Shown one piece after another: positions 1 to 7,330 of a stretch of DNA of 64,000 bases. The notes under the pieces were generated by a model that saw only the letters and a program-made list of their open reading frames with translations, did not search any database and was not told the DNA's origin. This stretch comes from Phycisphaerales bacterium (GTDB lineage: Bacteria; Planctomycetota; Phycisphaerae; Phycisphaerales; UBA1924): assembly GCA_016709445.1 (NCBI GenBank), contig JADJMV010000018.1, positions 1 to 64,000 on the forward strand, read 5' to 3'. A program made the translations under genes and the position numbers. Each line of letters starts with the position of its first letter. Position 1 is the first letter of the stretch.

Positions 1-239
1 ATTCCTCTTGCTTCTCCCCATGCTCTGCGGCGAAGTGGCGCGTCCCCGAACCGGCAGGGCGGCACCGACCAGTGGCAGGGTGGCACGGCGCGGTCGGCTG
101 GCGGCACCGGCGATCTTGAGCTAGGCCGCTGTCGGCTCTTCTGATGGTGAATGCACTTCCGGCCCAGCGCTATCCAACACCGTGACCACCCGCCGACAGG
201 CCCAGCATCCCCGATCCCGGGCCCCTTTCCCCAGGCATC

Positions 240-315
240 CACCCTTGTGGTGCGGGCTTCCAGCCTGCACGGCGGGTTGAACTCGTGCAGGCTGGAAGCC
301 CGCACCACAAGGGTG
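240..315. repeat. Perfect 31-bp inverted repeat (element copy 1)
   Basis: The arm at 240-270 is the exact reverse complement of the arm at 285-315, with a 14-base spacer. The core reads GGCTGGAAGCCCGCACCAC. About 35 bases to the left (from about 205) and the GCACTGCATCA motif to the right (about 325-335) are also shared with the second copy near 2230-2400, so the mobile or repeated unit is larger than the hairpin. As RNA or single-stranded DNA it would fold into a very stable cruciform or hairpin. It lies outside genes and does not look like a factor-independent terminator because no T tract follows. Confidence 0.9.
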
Positions 316-445
316 TGGCGCGCCGCACTGCATCAGCCTTCCCACCTCGCCGCGGGGGGGCGTTCCGACCGGCGACGGGGCATCACTCGCGGCCTCTGAC
401 CTGCCCGCCCTCTCTCCCGCGCGGTGAGGCTTCGCCGCTGATCGG

Positions 446-451
446 TACACT
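446..451 (+). promoter_or_regulatory. Possible -10 element (TACACT)
   Basis: TACACT matches the TANNNT core of a bacterial -10 box and lies 28 bases before the start at 480. No convincing -35 box is visible, so this is a weak call. Confidence 0.3.
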
Positions 452-479
452 CCCTCGGACCAAATCCCGGAGACCGATC

Positions 480-1076
480 ATGCTCGGATTCGGCCGCAGG
501 AAGCCCAGGCCCCTCGCGCTGGAGGAACAACTCGAGACCCTCGCGGCCCACGGCATCCGCCTCTTGCCCGGGCGGACCATCGACGAACTCGTCGCCTCCT
601 GGCCCCGCGAGCAATACGAGTCCGAGCCGTTCTCCCTTCTTCTCTTCATGCTCGGCGTTGAGGTGGAGGAGGCTCCCGAGGGGGGCTTCTTCTCCGACGA
701 CCTGTATTGCTTTGACGCCGAGTGCATTGAGGATCGTGGCGACTACGCCCGCCAGATCGAGCGCATCAGCCAGATCGCCAAGGGCGGGCTCCCCGTCGAG
801 AAGGTCAGTGACTTCGTGGACCTCGAGGCCCGGACCATCTGGGTCGAGTTCGAGCTTGATGGGCGCAGGCACCGCTACGAGCCCGAGGTTTGCGACGACT
901 GGTTCGACCCAAAGGTCCTGATCTGGCTCGCCTCCCTGGCCGTGGCCCGCGGCGGTGAGCGCCGGCTGATGCACCTCGACACCGGTGACCAGAGGTTCCT
1001 CATCGGCTTCGCGACGCCACCGCAATTCAAGGGCCTGCGACGGGCCACCGGACAGGACTTTCGGTGGGTCGTGTGA
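480..1076 (+). CDS. Hypothetical protein, 198 aa
   Basis: I do not recognise the family. The start is set at the ATG at 480, preceded by a TACACT hexamer; the frame is open further upstream only because it crosses the inverted repeat. The product is probably cytosolic, with no signal peptide or membrane segment. It is acidic in the middle (many D/E around residues 55-100) and has conserved-looking aromatic patches (DLYCFDAE near residue 76, EVCDDWFDP near 137) and a basic tail ending in FRWVV. The layout resembles single-domain alpha/beta proteins of unknown function. Nothing in the neighbourhood assigns a role. Confidence 0.65.
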   Translation: MLGFGRRKPRPLALEEQLETLAAHGIRLLPGRTIDELVASWPREQYESEPFSLLLFMLGVEVEEAPEGGFFSDDLYCFDAECIEDRGDYARQIERISQIAKGGLPVEKVSDFVDLEARTIWVEFELDGRRHRYEPEVCDDWFDPKVLIWLASLAVARGGERRLMHLDTGDQRFLIGFATPPQFKGLRRATGQDFRWVV

Positions 1077-1200
1077 AGCGGCCTCCAGACAGGCAGACGG
1101 CGAGTGCGATTGGGTACACAGGCCCCCGGGGTCGGGCCTCGGCGGGATCAGGCCAGTTGGTGCTTGCCGGGTGATGGGCGGGTGGTACCGGCAATCCCCA

Positions 1201-1284
1201 CCTGTGCCACCGGCAGCTCGCCCGCCAGTGCCGCGAGCACCCGTTCCCCTCACACGGGCGGGCAAGCCGCCCGTGGCACAGGGG
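1201..1284. repeat. Imperfect inverted repeat, GTGCCAC/GGGCGGCTTGCC type
   Basis: The left arm (about 1201-1226, CCTGTGCCACCGGCAGCTCG) pairs imperfectly with the right arm (about 1252-1284, containing AAGCCGCCCGTGGCACAGG). The right arm also has internal dyad symmetry (CGGGCGG...CCGCCCG). A related but more degraded stretch with GTGGCACGG and GCGGCAGCTCGCC occurs near 11925-11970, suggesting a dispersed family. Confidence 0.6.
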
Positions 1285-1463
1285 ATTGATCCAACAACCC
1301 CCGCGGCCCCACCCGCCGGTTCCCCTGTCCCCCCGCTCCCGCCCCGGGCCCGCACGGCCGTGGCACACAAGCCCGCACAATCTCCGCCCAGGACGCGTGC
1401 GAGCTCGCGCACCGCACCCTGCTGAACCCGGTACGCTGGCCTCTGCGTTGCACCACCGCACCT

Positions 1464-1520
1464 GCCCGAATGTGCACTGGCCCGAATGCGCACTGGCCCG
1501 AAAGCGCACCGGCCGGAAAG
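1464..1520 (+). repeat. 16-bp tandem repeat, three units plus a partial
   Basis: Units GCCCGAATGTGCACTG (1464-1479), GCCCGAATGCGCACTG (1480-1495) and GCCCGAAAGCGCACCG (1496-1511) are followed by a 9-base partial copy ending 8 bases before the paiB-like start. The repeat occupies the place of the ribosome-binding site and leader. It could be a regulatory iteron or simple slippage. Confidence 0.8.
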
Positions 1521-1527
1521 CCCCCGC

Positions 1528-2160
1528 ATGACCTATCCACCCCCCGCCCGCCGCGTGACCGACCCCGCCGCGGCGTTGGAGCTGATGGCGGCACACCCCT
1601 TCGCGCACCTCTTCACCTCGCACAACGGGCTCCGAGCGACGCGCATCCCCTTGGTGACGGATTCGGCGGACGGCCGCGCGGTCGCCCTGCGTGGTCACCT
1701 GAACAGGCAGAACCCGCAGGCCCAAGCGCTCGACGGGGCCCCGGTGCTTGTCGCGTTCTCGGGGCACGCGACCTATGTCTCGCCCCACTGGCGGGCCGAC
1801 AAGGGGCGCGGCGGCACGTATGACTACGAGGAGGTCATCGTCCGCGGCACGGCGCGCAGGGTGGAGGGCCTGGAGTCCTTCCGGCGGATGATCGACGACC
1901 TCTCGTCGCTGATCGAGCCGCAGTACGCGGAGGTCGGCGACTACCCCGTGTGGCAGACCTCGATGGCGGTCCCCGGCTATATCGAGCGGTTGGTCGATCA
2001 TGTGACGCAGTTCGTGATCGACATCGAGGAGCTGGAGACGATCTCGAAGCTGCACCAGCATTTTCCGGAGGAGGATCGGCGGTCGGTCGCGGACCACCTC
2101 TCGCGGTGCCGCCGCGACGCATCCCGGGCTCTCGCCGAGAAGATCCGGCGACTGCCCTGA
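1528..2160 (+). CDS. paiB: PaiB-like FMN-binding protein
   Basis: This is a 210-residue protein of the PaiB / FMN-binding negative regulator family, a split-barrel flavin-binding fold. In Bacillus the homologue affects degradative-enzyme and sporulation genes; in other bacteria the role is mostly unproven. Family signatures are visible: MAAHPFAHLFTS near residue 12, GHLNRQNPQ near 53, a SGHATYVSPHWR segment near 76 (the usual YISPSWY) and VPGYIERLVDHV near 146. The length is normal if translation starts at the ATG at 1528. The frame runs 14 codons further upstream only through the tandem repeats. No partner paiA acetyltransferase is adjacent. Confidence 0.88.
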   Translation: MTYPPPARRVTDPAAALELMAAHPFAHLFTSHNGLRATRIPLVTDSADGRAVALRGHLNRQNPQAQALDGAPVLVAFSGHATYVSPHWRADKGRGGTYDYEEVIVRGTARRVEGLESFRRMIDDLSSLIEPQYAEVGDYPVWQTSMAVPGYIERLVDHVTQFVIDIEELETISKLHQHFPEEDRRSVADHLSRCRRDASRALAEKIRRLP

Positions 2161-2265
2161 CCAATGGGGCGGCGGGGCAGCGGCGGGGCGGCGGCGGGCG
2201 GCACGGGCGAATCTCTACGTGTGGCCCGGCATCCCGGATTGCGGGGCCACTCTCCCCGGGGCATC

Positions 2266-2341
2266 CACGCTTGTGGTGCGGGCTTCCAGCTTGAACGGCG
2301 GGTCGAACTTGTGCAGGCTGGAAGCCTGCACCACAAGCGCG
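2266..2341. repeat. Inverted repeat, element copy 2 (imperfect)
   Basis: This is the same element as at 240-315. The left arm contains CTTGTGGTGCGGGCTTCCAG and the right arm GGCTGGAAGCCTGCACCACA. The arms differ at several positions (for example GCTTGAAC against GTGCAGGC), so this copy has decayed or diverged. Shared flanks extend from about 2229 on the left to the ACTGCATCAACC motif near 2395 on the right, which overlaps the 3' end of the DUF1963 gene. Confidence 0.85.
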
Positions 2342-2382
2342 GAGCGAGCCGCTTTCAACGGCCGCGCGAGCACGCGACAGAC

Positions 2383-3273
2383 TCATCCGCACTGCATCAA
2401 CCACCCAACCCGCCCCCCACCCTTCGCGAACAGATACAGCGTGCCCACATCCCCGAGCATCAAGAAGCCCTGGTCGCACGGCTGCGTGCCCCACGGCGGC
2501 GTCGGCACGTTCGGAAACGGGTACTCATCCTCCGCCGGGTCGATCGAGTGGATGCTCGCGAAGTACCGCCCGAGGCCCTTCGCCTCGGCCTTGCCCTGCT
2601 GCCATGCCGGCAGACCCCCGATCTTGCTCGACCGGTACGTGCCGTGTACTTCCAGCTCGCGCTCTCGGTGGCGGACCATCGCAGCCCCGGCGTGGTCGGT
2701 CGATCGATGGAGCTCGAAATACGTCGGCGTCCACGGGCTGCCGCGGGGAGGGAGTTCGTTGGCGCCCATGAGGTCGGCGCTTCGTATCCCGAGAGGCTGC
2801 CATTCGAAGTGCAGGCGCGAACCGCTCGATTCGCTCCAGATCAGGTCGTCATCATCCTCGCAGAAGATGAGCAGCACATCCCCCGGCAGCTGCCGGCGCC
2901 GGAACGCCGAGAGCGCGCCCGTCGAGTCGGCGAGGCACAACTGGGCGAGGAAGAGGTGCGGCCGGCCGGACGCGTCCGTCGGCCAGGGGGCGCGGGGTCG
3001 GTACGGCACGCCGCCGACCTTTGAGACTTCAGGGCGCTGCGGTTCTCCGAGCGCCGGGAGCAGCACATCCACATTAACACCCCGCCACAGCGCGTCGGGT
3101 CCGCCCGCTGCGTCGCGGAATTGCTCGGTCAATGCCAGGTCGCGTGGCGAGCAGATATCCGAGGGCATCTCATAGCGGAAGTCCATCGCCCCCTCGGCAT
3201 CGAGCCGGGCCCACTTCGCCGCGAGCGGATTGCGAGCGATCCAACGGGCGATGTCAACGGGTGGGTGGATCAC
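2383..3273 (-). CDS. DUF1963 (YwqG-like) protein
   Basis: A 296-residue cytosolic protein that fits the DUF1963/YwqG family, whose members are of unknown biochemical function and often sit in toxin-immunity or stress contexts. Typical features are GDVLLIFCEDDD in the middle, repeated W/P-rich turns, GGLPAWQQG, and a late FPNVPTPPWGT...GFLMLGDVGTLYLF segment. The start is a GTG at 3273, with a TATGCT hexamer only 7 bases upstream, so the mRNA may be nearly leaderless. The last codons (GRVGWLMQCG) lie within sequence shared with the inverted-repeat element, so the natural C-terminus may have been replaced. Family assignment is by pattern only. Confidence 0.75.
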   Translation of the reverse strand: MIHPPVDIARWIARNPLAAKWARLDAEGAMDFRYEMPSDICSPRDLALTEQFRDAAGGPDALWRGVNVDVLLPALGEPQRPEVSKVGGVPYRPRAPWPTDASGRPHLFLAQLCLADSTGALSAFRRRQLPGDVLLIFCEDDDDLIWSESSGSRLHFEWQPLGIRSADLMGANELPPRGSPWTPTYFELHRSTDHAGAAMVRHRERELEVHGTYRSSKIGGLPAWQQGKAEAKGLGRYFASIHSIDPAEDEYPFPNVPTPPWGTQPCDQGFLMLGDVGTLYLFAKGGGRVGWLMQCG

Positions 3274-3327
3274 ACTTCGAGCATACTGCGGACGGGGCGG
3301 TGGTAGGCCCCGGTCGTGCGGCCCGGG

Positions 3328-3816
3328 TCAGCCTCCTGTGTGGACGCCGGCGGTGCAATCGACCTTGACCTCGATCTGGTCGCTGGCGGTGTCGAACTGC
3401 TCGGGTGAAGCGCCGAGAACGAACGGGCCTTCGAGGGTGGCGTCGAAGCGGATGGTGGGGGGGATGTTGTTCCCGTAGACATCGCGCAGGCTGACCGTTG
3501 CCGTGCCGGTCCAGCTATTGTCGCCGCAGCGCGTCACGCCGTTGGGGAACCACGGCTGCTGCACGCCGTTCATAATGACCTGGCCGTTGGCCGAGAGGCT
3601 CACACAGGACGAGCCGCTGCCGGAGACGGTCCAGTCGATCCGTACGAGCGGGAGGCCCAGGTTGGCGCAGACGGTGTGGGGGGAGACGCCGAAGGTCTTG
3701 AACTTCGGGGGCGGGGGCTTGGAGACGTGGGGGGATGTCTGGCTCGCGAGGAGCCCGCCGAGACCGATGGCCAGAACGGCCGCCACGGCGCCGAAGCGAG
3801 TCGAACGAAGTTTCAT
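3328..3816 (-). CDS. Small secreted protein, unknown function
   Basis: The product has 162 residues with an N-terminal signal peptide (KLRSTRF followed by a hydrophobic AAVLAIGLGGLLASQ stretch). The mature part is rich in S, T, N and G and has four cysteines (near VCANLG, SSCVSL, TRCGDN and VDCTAG) that could form two disulfides in a beta-sandwich. The ATG at 3816 is chosen because a strong AAGGAGG lies 5 bases upstream; a longer frame to 3924 lacks such a site. That Shine-Dalgarno sequence is made of the last codons of the preceding gene, which stops 1 base before this start, so the two are probably translationally coupled. I do not recognise the family. Confidence 0.75.
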   Translation of the reverse strand: MKLRSTRFGAVAAVLAIGLGGLLASQTSPHVSKPPPPKFKTFGVSPHTVCANLGLPLVRIDWTVSGSGSSCVSLSANGQVIMNGVQQPWFPNGVTRCGDNSWTGTATVSLRDVYGNNIPPTIRFDATLEGPFVLGASPEQFDTASDQIEVKVDCTAGVHTGG

Positions 3817-3817
3817 C

Positions 3818-4322
3818 TCATACCTCCTTGGATCGTTGATTTGCACGGACCGCGCCCGCGTGGACACCCCACGCGATGGCGACGGCCGCGCCGAAACCGA
3901 GACAGGCTGCGGCGATGTCGCCACCGTCCGCGGCGGAATTCAGCGGCGTTGACGAGCCGAGCAGCCGGGCGCCGGCCCGCATCAGCCCGTCCCGCCATGG
4001 ATTCGACCCGCTTGAAAGGAACTCCCACGCGCAATCGATCAGCGCCCATGCCGCCCCCCAGCGCAGGGCGGCGCGGCGCCCGCCCCCGAGCAGGCCCGAG
4101 GAGAGGAACGCCATGCCGAGGACATGGGCGAAGGTGGGCAGGGAGCCGCCGACCACCCGGCCCAGATCGATCGGGGCGTGGAGCGTGGGGTGCCAGCGGA
4201 AGAAGAGTCGCGGCGGGTTCGCGCGTCCCGCGGCGTAGTACGCGAGTCCGGCGAGGAGGACGCTCCCGGCGACGAGCAGGTGCGCGGGCGCTCGGGTCCG
4301 ACGAAGCCCGCCGAATCCTCAT
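3818..4322 (-). CDS. VanZ-like small membrane protein, frame probably broken
   Basis: The frame ending at 3818 encodes two to three hydrophobic segments, with HLLVAGSVLLAGLAYYA upstream and PTFAHVLGMAFLSSGLLGG and DIAAACLGFGAAVAIAWGV downstream. The order TFAHxxGMAF ... WALIDCAWEF ... GGDIAAAxLG resembles VanZ-like proteins. In this frame no ATG, GTG or TTG precedes the first membrane segment; the only ordinary start is a GTG at 4156, which would delete it. An ATG at 4322 in a neighbouring frame (MRIRRASSDPSAR) would join if one base in 4282-4310 were removed, and 3818-4322 is 3n+1 long. It is coupled to the secreted-protein gene downstream. The VanZ-like label is an inference. Confidence 0.45.
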
Positions 4323-4955
4323 CGGATCGAGCGTCTCGCGACAGACCAAGCACGCGGCCTGGGGCACCCATGGAGAACTCCGGGATGGTCATCCCAAATT
4401 ACCCAGTCTCGCAGCATTGTCAATTGCCGCGTGTGGAAGAGATTGGAGCCGGGCCCGGTGCAGCGGGTGGGATTCCGCACGCTCGCGGCCCGGCAGGGAA
4501 GGGCACTGAGGCATCGCGGGACCGATCGGGGTCTCGCGAAGCACCGCCGGTGCTTTGGTTGCGGCTCGGCGGACTCCCATGCGGGTGAAGCCCCGGGAGG
4601 TGTCGTCGGAGGGTGTGGATTCGGGAGTAACTAATCTGTAAATAACACGCGACATTCCGTCGGTCCCGCGCGGCTGGATTGGGCTGGTGTCCCTGGCAGG
4701 GTCTTGACGGCTGCCAAGTCGGTCGACGTTTTGGCCGGGCGCAGGGCGAGCCTTGGCGCAGCGGGCGTGCCGCCTGCGCATTGGGCTCAGCCGACCGATG
4801 CTCGTCGGGGCTGAATGACGCGGGGGCGCTGCGGGGCGGGTCAAACCGGTGCGGGTGGGATGCGCGCGCCGCGACCGGGACGGGGAGGCGGTGCTCCCGG
4901 CGTTTGGGGTGGCATCGGGTTCGGGCGGCGAGGCATTGCATCGCGCGCCGGTCGG
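4323..4955. other. Intergenic region with a hairpin and an AT-rich patch
   Basis: No gene is supported here. The region holds the AAGCACCG/CGGTGCTT hairpin described separately and an unusually AT-rich stretch at about 4629-4650 (GTAACTAATCTGTAAATAAC), which is conspicuous in this GC-rich background and could be a promoter or protein-binding region. Open frames on either strand are low-complexity and lack family features. Confidence 0.4.
4539..4555. terminator. Possible terminator hairpin
   Basis: AAGCACCG and CGGTGCTT are perfect inverted arms separated by one base. In RNA this gives a 6-7 bp GC-rich stem with a very short loop. It lies 400 bases beyond the 3' end of the minus-strand membrane-protein gene. 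No run of U follows on either strand, so a function as terminator is uncertain. Confidence 0.3.
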
Positions 4956-6968
4956 TCAGGGCGGGCCGGGGATGGAGGACGAGTCTGGGCCGCCGCGGCC
5001 CCCGCTGGGGCTGGAGGCATCGCGGTCGGCGGCCCTGCGGTAGAGGCGGGCCTTGCGCGGCGGCTTGCGATCTGGCTGGTCGTACACGAGGGTGTACCCA
5101 GAGCCGGCGGCGGCCAGGGTTCTGTCTTCGGGCGAGTTCGCGTGCACGAGCACGGCGTCGATCTTGTCGTCTTGGAGCGACTGCAACCAAGCGGGGCCGG
5201 CGCCACTGGTCTCTGGAGTCTGGTGTGGTCCCCATTTCGTCAGGAGCCCGATCGATCGGAACTCCACCGCGTAGGTGTATCCGGGGTCGTAGAGCATCCC
5301 CGGAAACGTGTGGGTGGCGTAGACCAGTCGCTCGCCCGGCTTCATAGCTTTGTGGACGGCGGTGTGGGTCTCGGGGAATGTCGATCCATCCCAGTAGGCG
5401 AACTGGTAATACCAGGCCCGGTTGCGCTCCGGGTCGGCCAGGGAGACCCCCCAGCGGACCTGCTGGCCCACCTCTCGGGCCACTGCGCGGAGGTAGTCGG
5501 CGCCGTTGATCACGAGGAATACGCCGAAGACGATGGCGAGCAGGCCCCGTTTGCGGGTGCATGCCAGGCGGCTGAGCATGCACATCAGCACCACATAGCA
5601 CAACGGGATCAGATGCAGGCTGTATCGCAGGGTCGATGACGCGGGGAGGGCGAAGGCGTATCCGGTCGCGACGAGCAGCAGCAGGTTCGTCAGGGTTGGT
5701 CTACGGGCGGTGCGCACCACGAGCCACAGGCACGCGGGAATGATCGCGATGGCGAACAGCAACCCGAACACCCCGTTGGCGTCCTGCGAGGTTGTTTGGA
5801 AGAGCTTGAAGAGGGCTGCGCCCCAGCGATCGAGTGCATTGCCCTTTGCCGTGATCATCAGCATCTGCTGGTCGAAGGGACCGTCAAAGACCACCCGGCC
5901 GCCGAGGGAGAAACGGAGCGGCCAGATGGGCGATCCGTACACCATCCAGCATCGGATGTATTGCGCGCCGGCGGCCGCACCGGCGAGGGCCATGACGGAG
6001 ACCGCGGTGGCCAGCGAGACGCCCGATCGGGAGGGGGCGGGCGAGCGCTTCGGGATCGCCATCCAGAGGAGGCGCGTTCCGGCGACGAGGCCACAGCCCA
6101 GGGCAACCGTCGCCTTTGCGGAGGCGCCCAGGCCGAAGGCGAGGGCGCACGCGGCCAGGTCAAACTTCGACCAGTTTCGGCGCCGGGGGGGCACCGCGAA
6201 GGCGACGCCAGCGATAAAGAGCGCCGCGGGAGCGAGATCGTTGTAGAGCAGTCCGGTGAGGTAGAGCGGCATTTGTGTGGTCACGGCGAGGAGCGCGCAC
6301 AGCACCGAGTGCTGCAATCGCAGGCTCAGCCGTCGGGCCAGGACGAATGTCGCCACGCCGAAGACGCAGAGGAAGTACCAATTGACGAGGTTGAAGCCGA
6401 CACTGGAGCGGGTGCAGAGCATCGTCCAGGAATACAGCAGCTCGACCGTGCGGGGGTATGAGTCGGCGAAGTGGGGCCAGGGATAGGGGATGCGGCCGAT
6501 GCGACCGTCTTGCACCGGTTGCATCACGACATAGAGCCGATACATCGCGCCATCGTGTTCGTCGGCCGCGTTCCAGCCGGCGTACAGAAACGCGATGCCG
6601 ACCGGGAGGGCCGCCACCAGGCCCACGATGCGGGTGGGCACATCGCTCGCGCGCCATATGCGGGCGGCCCGGCGGCTCAGCCGGCGCAGCGAGCCCCGGA
6701 CGTGGAAGCGAACGGCAGCGAGCGTGCCGATGCCGAGCATGGCCAGGTGGCCCCAGGGCAGCAGGGCGTGGAGCGGCGACTCCATCGGCAGGATTGAGAA
6801 GGCGAGGAGTTCGAGGATGAGTATCAGCGGCGTCAGGACGAGCGAGGCGAGCAGCACCTCGGATACCGAAACCCGGGGGGCCCACCGCGAGAGCGCCACG
6901 AAGACGAGCATGGCGAGTGGCGCCACAAGCAGGCCCGTGAGCATCGACATGGACAATGAGTAGAGCAT
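4956..6968 (-). CDS. Large polytopic membrane protein, GT-C glycosyltransferase-like
   Basis: A 670-residue protein with about 11-13 predicted membrane segments and a C-terminal soluble part of about 170 residues. The first large external loop after the early helices carries WNAADEHDGAMYR and later HFADSYPRTVELLYSW, a layout typical of GT-C enzymes such as the ArnT/PMT-like families, where acidic residues in loop 1 are catalytic. The soluble tail (GERLVYATHTFPGMLY, DKIDAVLVHANS) resembles the periplasmic tails of such proteins. Such enzymes move sugars from polyprenyl-phosphate donors to lipids or proteins outside the membrane. I cannot name the substrate. It stands alone between two gaps. 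Confidence 0.7.
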   Translation of the reverse strand: MLYSLSMSMLTGLLVAPLAMLVFVALSRWAPRVSVSEVLLASLVLTPLILILELLAFSILPMESPLHALLPWGHLAMLGIGTLAAVRFHVRGSLRRLSRRAARIWRASDVPTRIVGLVAALPVGIAFLYAGWNAADEHDGAMYRLYVVMQPVQDGRIGRIPYPWPHFADSYPRTVELLYSWTMLCTRSSVGFNLVNWYFLCVFGVATFVLARRLSLRLQHSVLCALLAVTTQMPLYLTGLLYNDLAPAALFIAGVAFAVPPRRRNWSKFDLAACALAFGLGASAKATVALGCGLVAGTRLLWMAIPKRSPAPSRSGVSLATAVSVMALAGAAAGAQYIRCWMVYGSPIWPLRFSLGGRVVFDGPFDQQMLMITAKGNALDRWGAALFKLFQTTSQDANGVFGLLFAIAIIPACLWLVVRTARRPTLTNLLLLVATGYAFALPASSTLRYSLHLIPLCYVVLMCMLSRLACTRKRGLLAIVFGVFLVINGADYLRAVAREVGQQVRWGVSLADPERNRAWYYQFAYWDGSTFPETHTAVHKAMKPGERLVYATHTFPGMLYDPGYTYAVEFRSIGLLTKWGPHQTPETSGAGPAWLQSLQDDKIDAVLVHANSPEDRTLAAAGSGYTLVYDQPDRKPPRKARLYRRAADRDASSPSGGRGGPDSSSIPGPP

Positions 6969-7330
6969 TGTCGCGTGCTTCCGCCCACCGGGTGTGCGGC
7001 GGACCCGATCCTGGGTGCGCCATACTTCGTCGCGACGCTCGGTTGGCGGTGTCGATGGTTCCTCGATTGGGCCCGAACCATGGTAGCGAGATCGAGTCGC
7101 GGGCGCGGCGCATCGGTCGGGTGGTGAGGAGCCGCGGGCGAACGGCCGCGGATTGAGCGTGGTGTCAAGGGCTGGCGGGCCGTGGGGGAGCGGCGAGGAC
7201 CACGCGCTGGATCTGCCCGCGCGTGCCGCTCACCGGGGCGCCCGGCCCGGTCTGCTGGGATCACCCTTTGCACCGCGGCCCTGGCCCGTTAGGCTGGGCC
7301 TGTCGCCCCGCGCGGCCAGGAGCCAGCCCG
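6969..7330. other. Divergent intergenic region
   Basis: This 360-base gap separates two divergently transcribed genes and must hold both promoters. A TAGGCT hexamer at 7290-7295 lies 35 bases before the glucanase start. A TATGGC lies about 55 bases upstream of the minus-strand start. Nothing else stands out apart from a short GCCGCGG dyad near 7134-7152. Confidence 0.4.

Larger units (their letters stand above)
1..479. other. Intergenic region carrying repeat elements
   Basis: I see no convincing coding sequence here. It holds two imperfect 13-bp direct repeats (GGCAGGGYGGCAC at 53-65 and 74-86) and the perfect inverted repeat described separately at 240-315. A TACACT hexamer at 446-451, 28 bases before the first gene, is a possible -10 element. 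Open frames across the region are antisense or repeat-derived and lack a family-like composition. Confidence 0.5.
1077..1527. other. Intergenic region with two repeat types
   Basis: No gene is supported in this 450-base gap. It contains an imperfect inverted repeat built on GTGCCAC...GGGCGG (1201-1284), a possible -10 hexamer TACGCT at 1432-1437, and three 16-bp tandem units just before the next start codon (1464-1511). The open frames that cross it have no family resemblance. Confidence 0.5.

Noticed and set aside
4389..4844. A 151-codon minus-strand frame in the 4.3-4.9 kb gap.
   Set aside because: No family features, Arg/Pro-rich, and it spans the hairpin and the AT-rich patch, which argues against coding.
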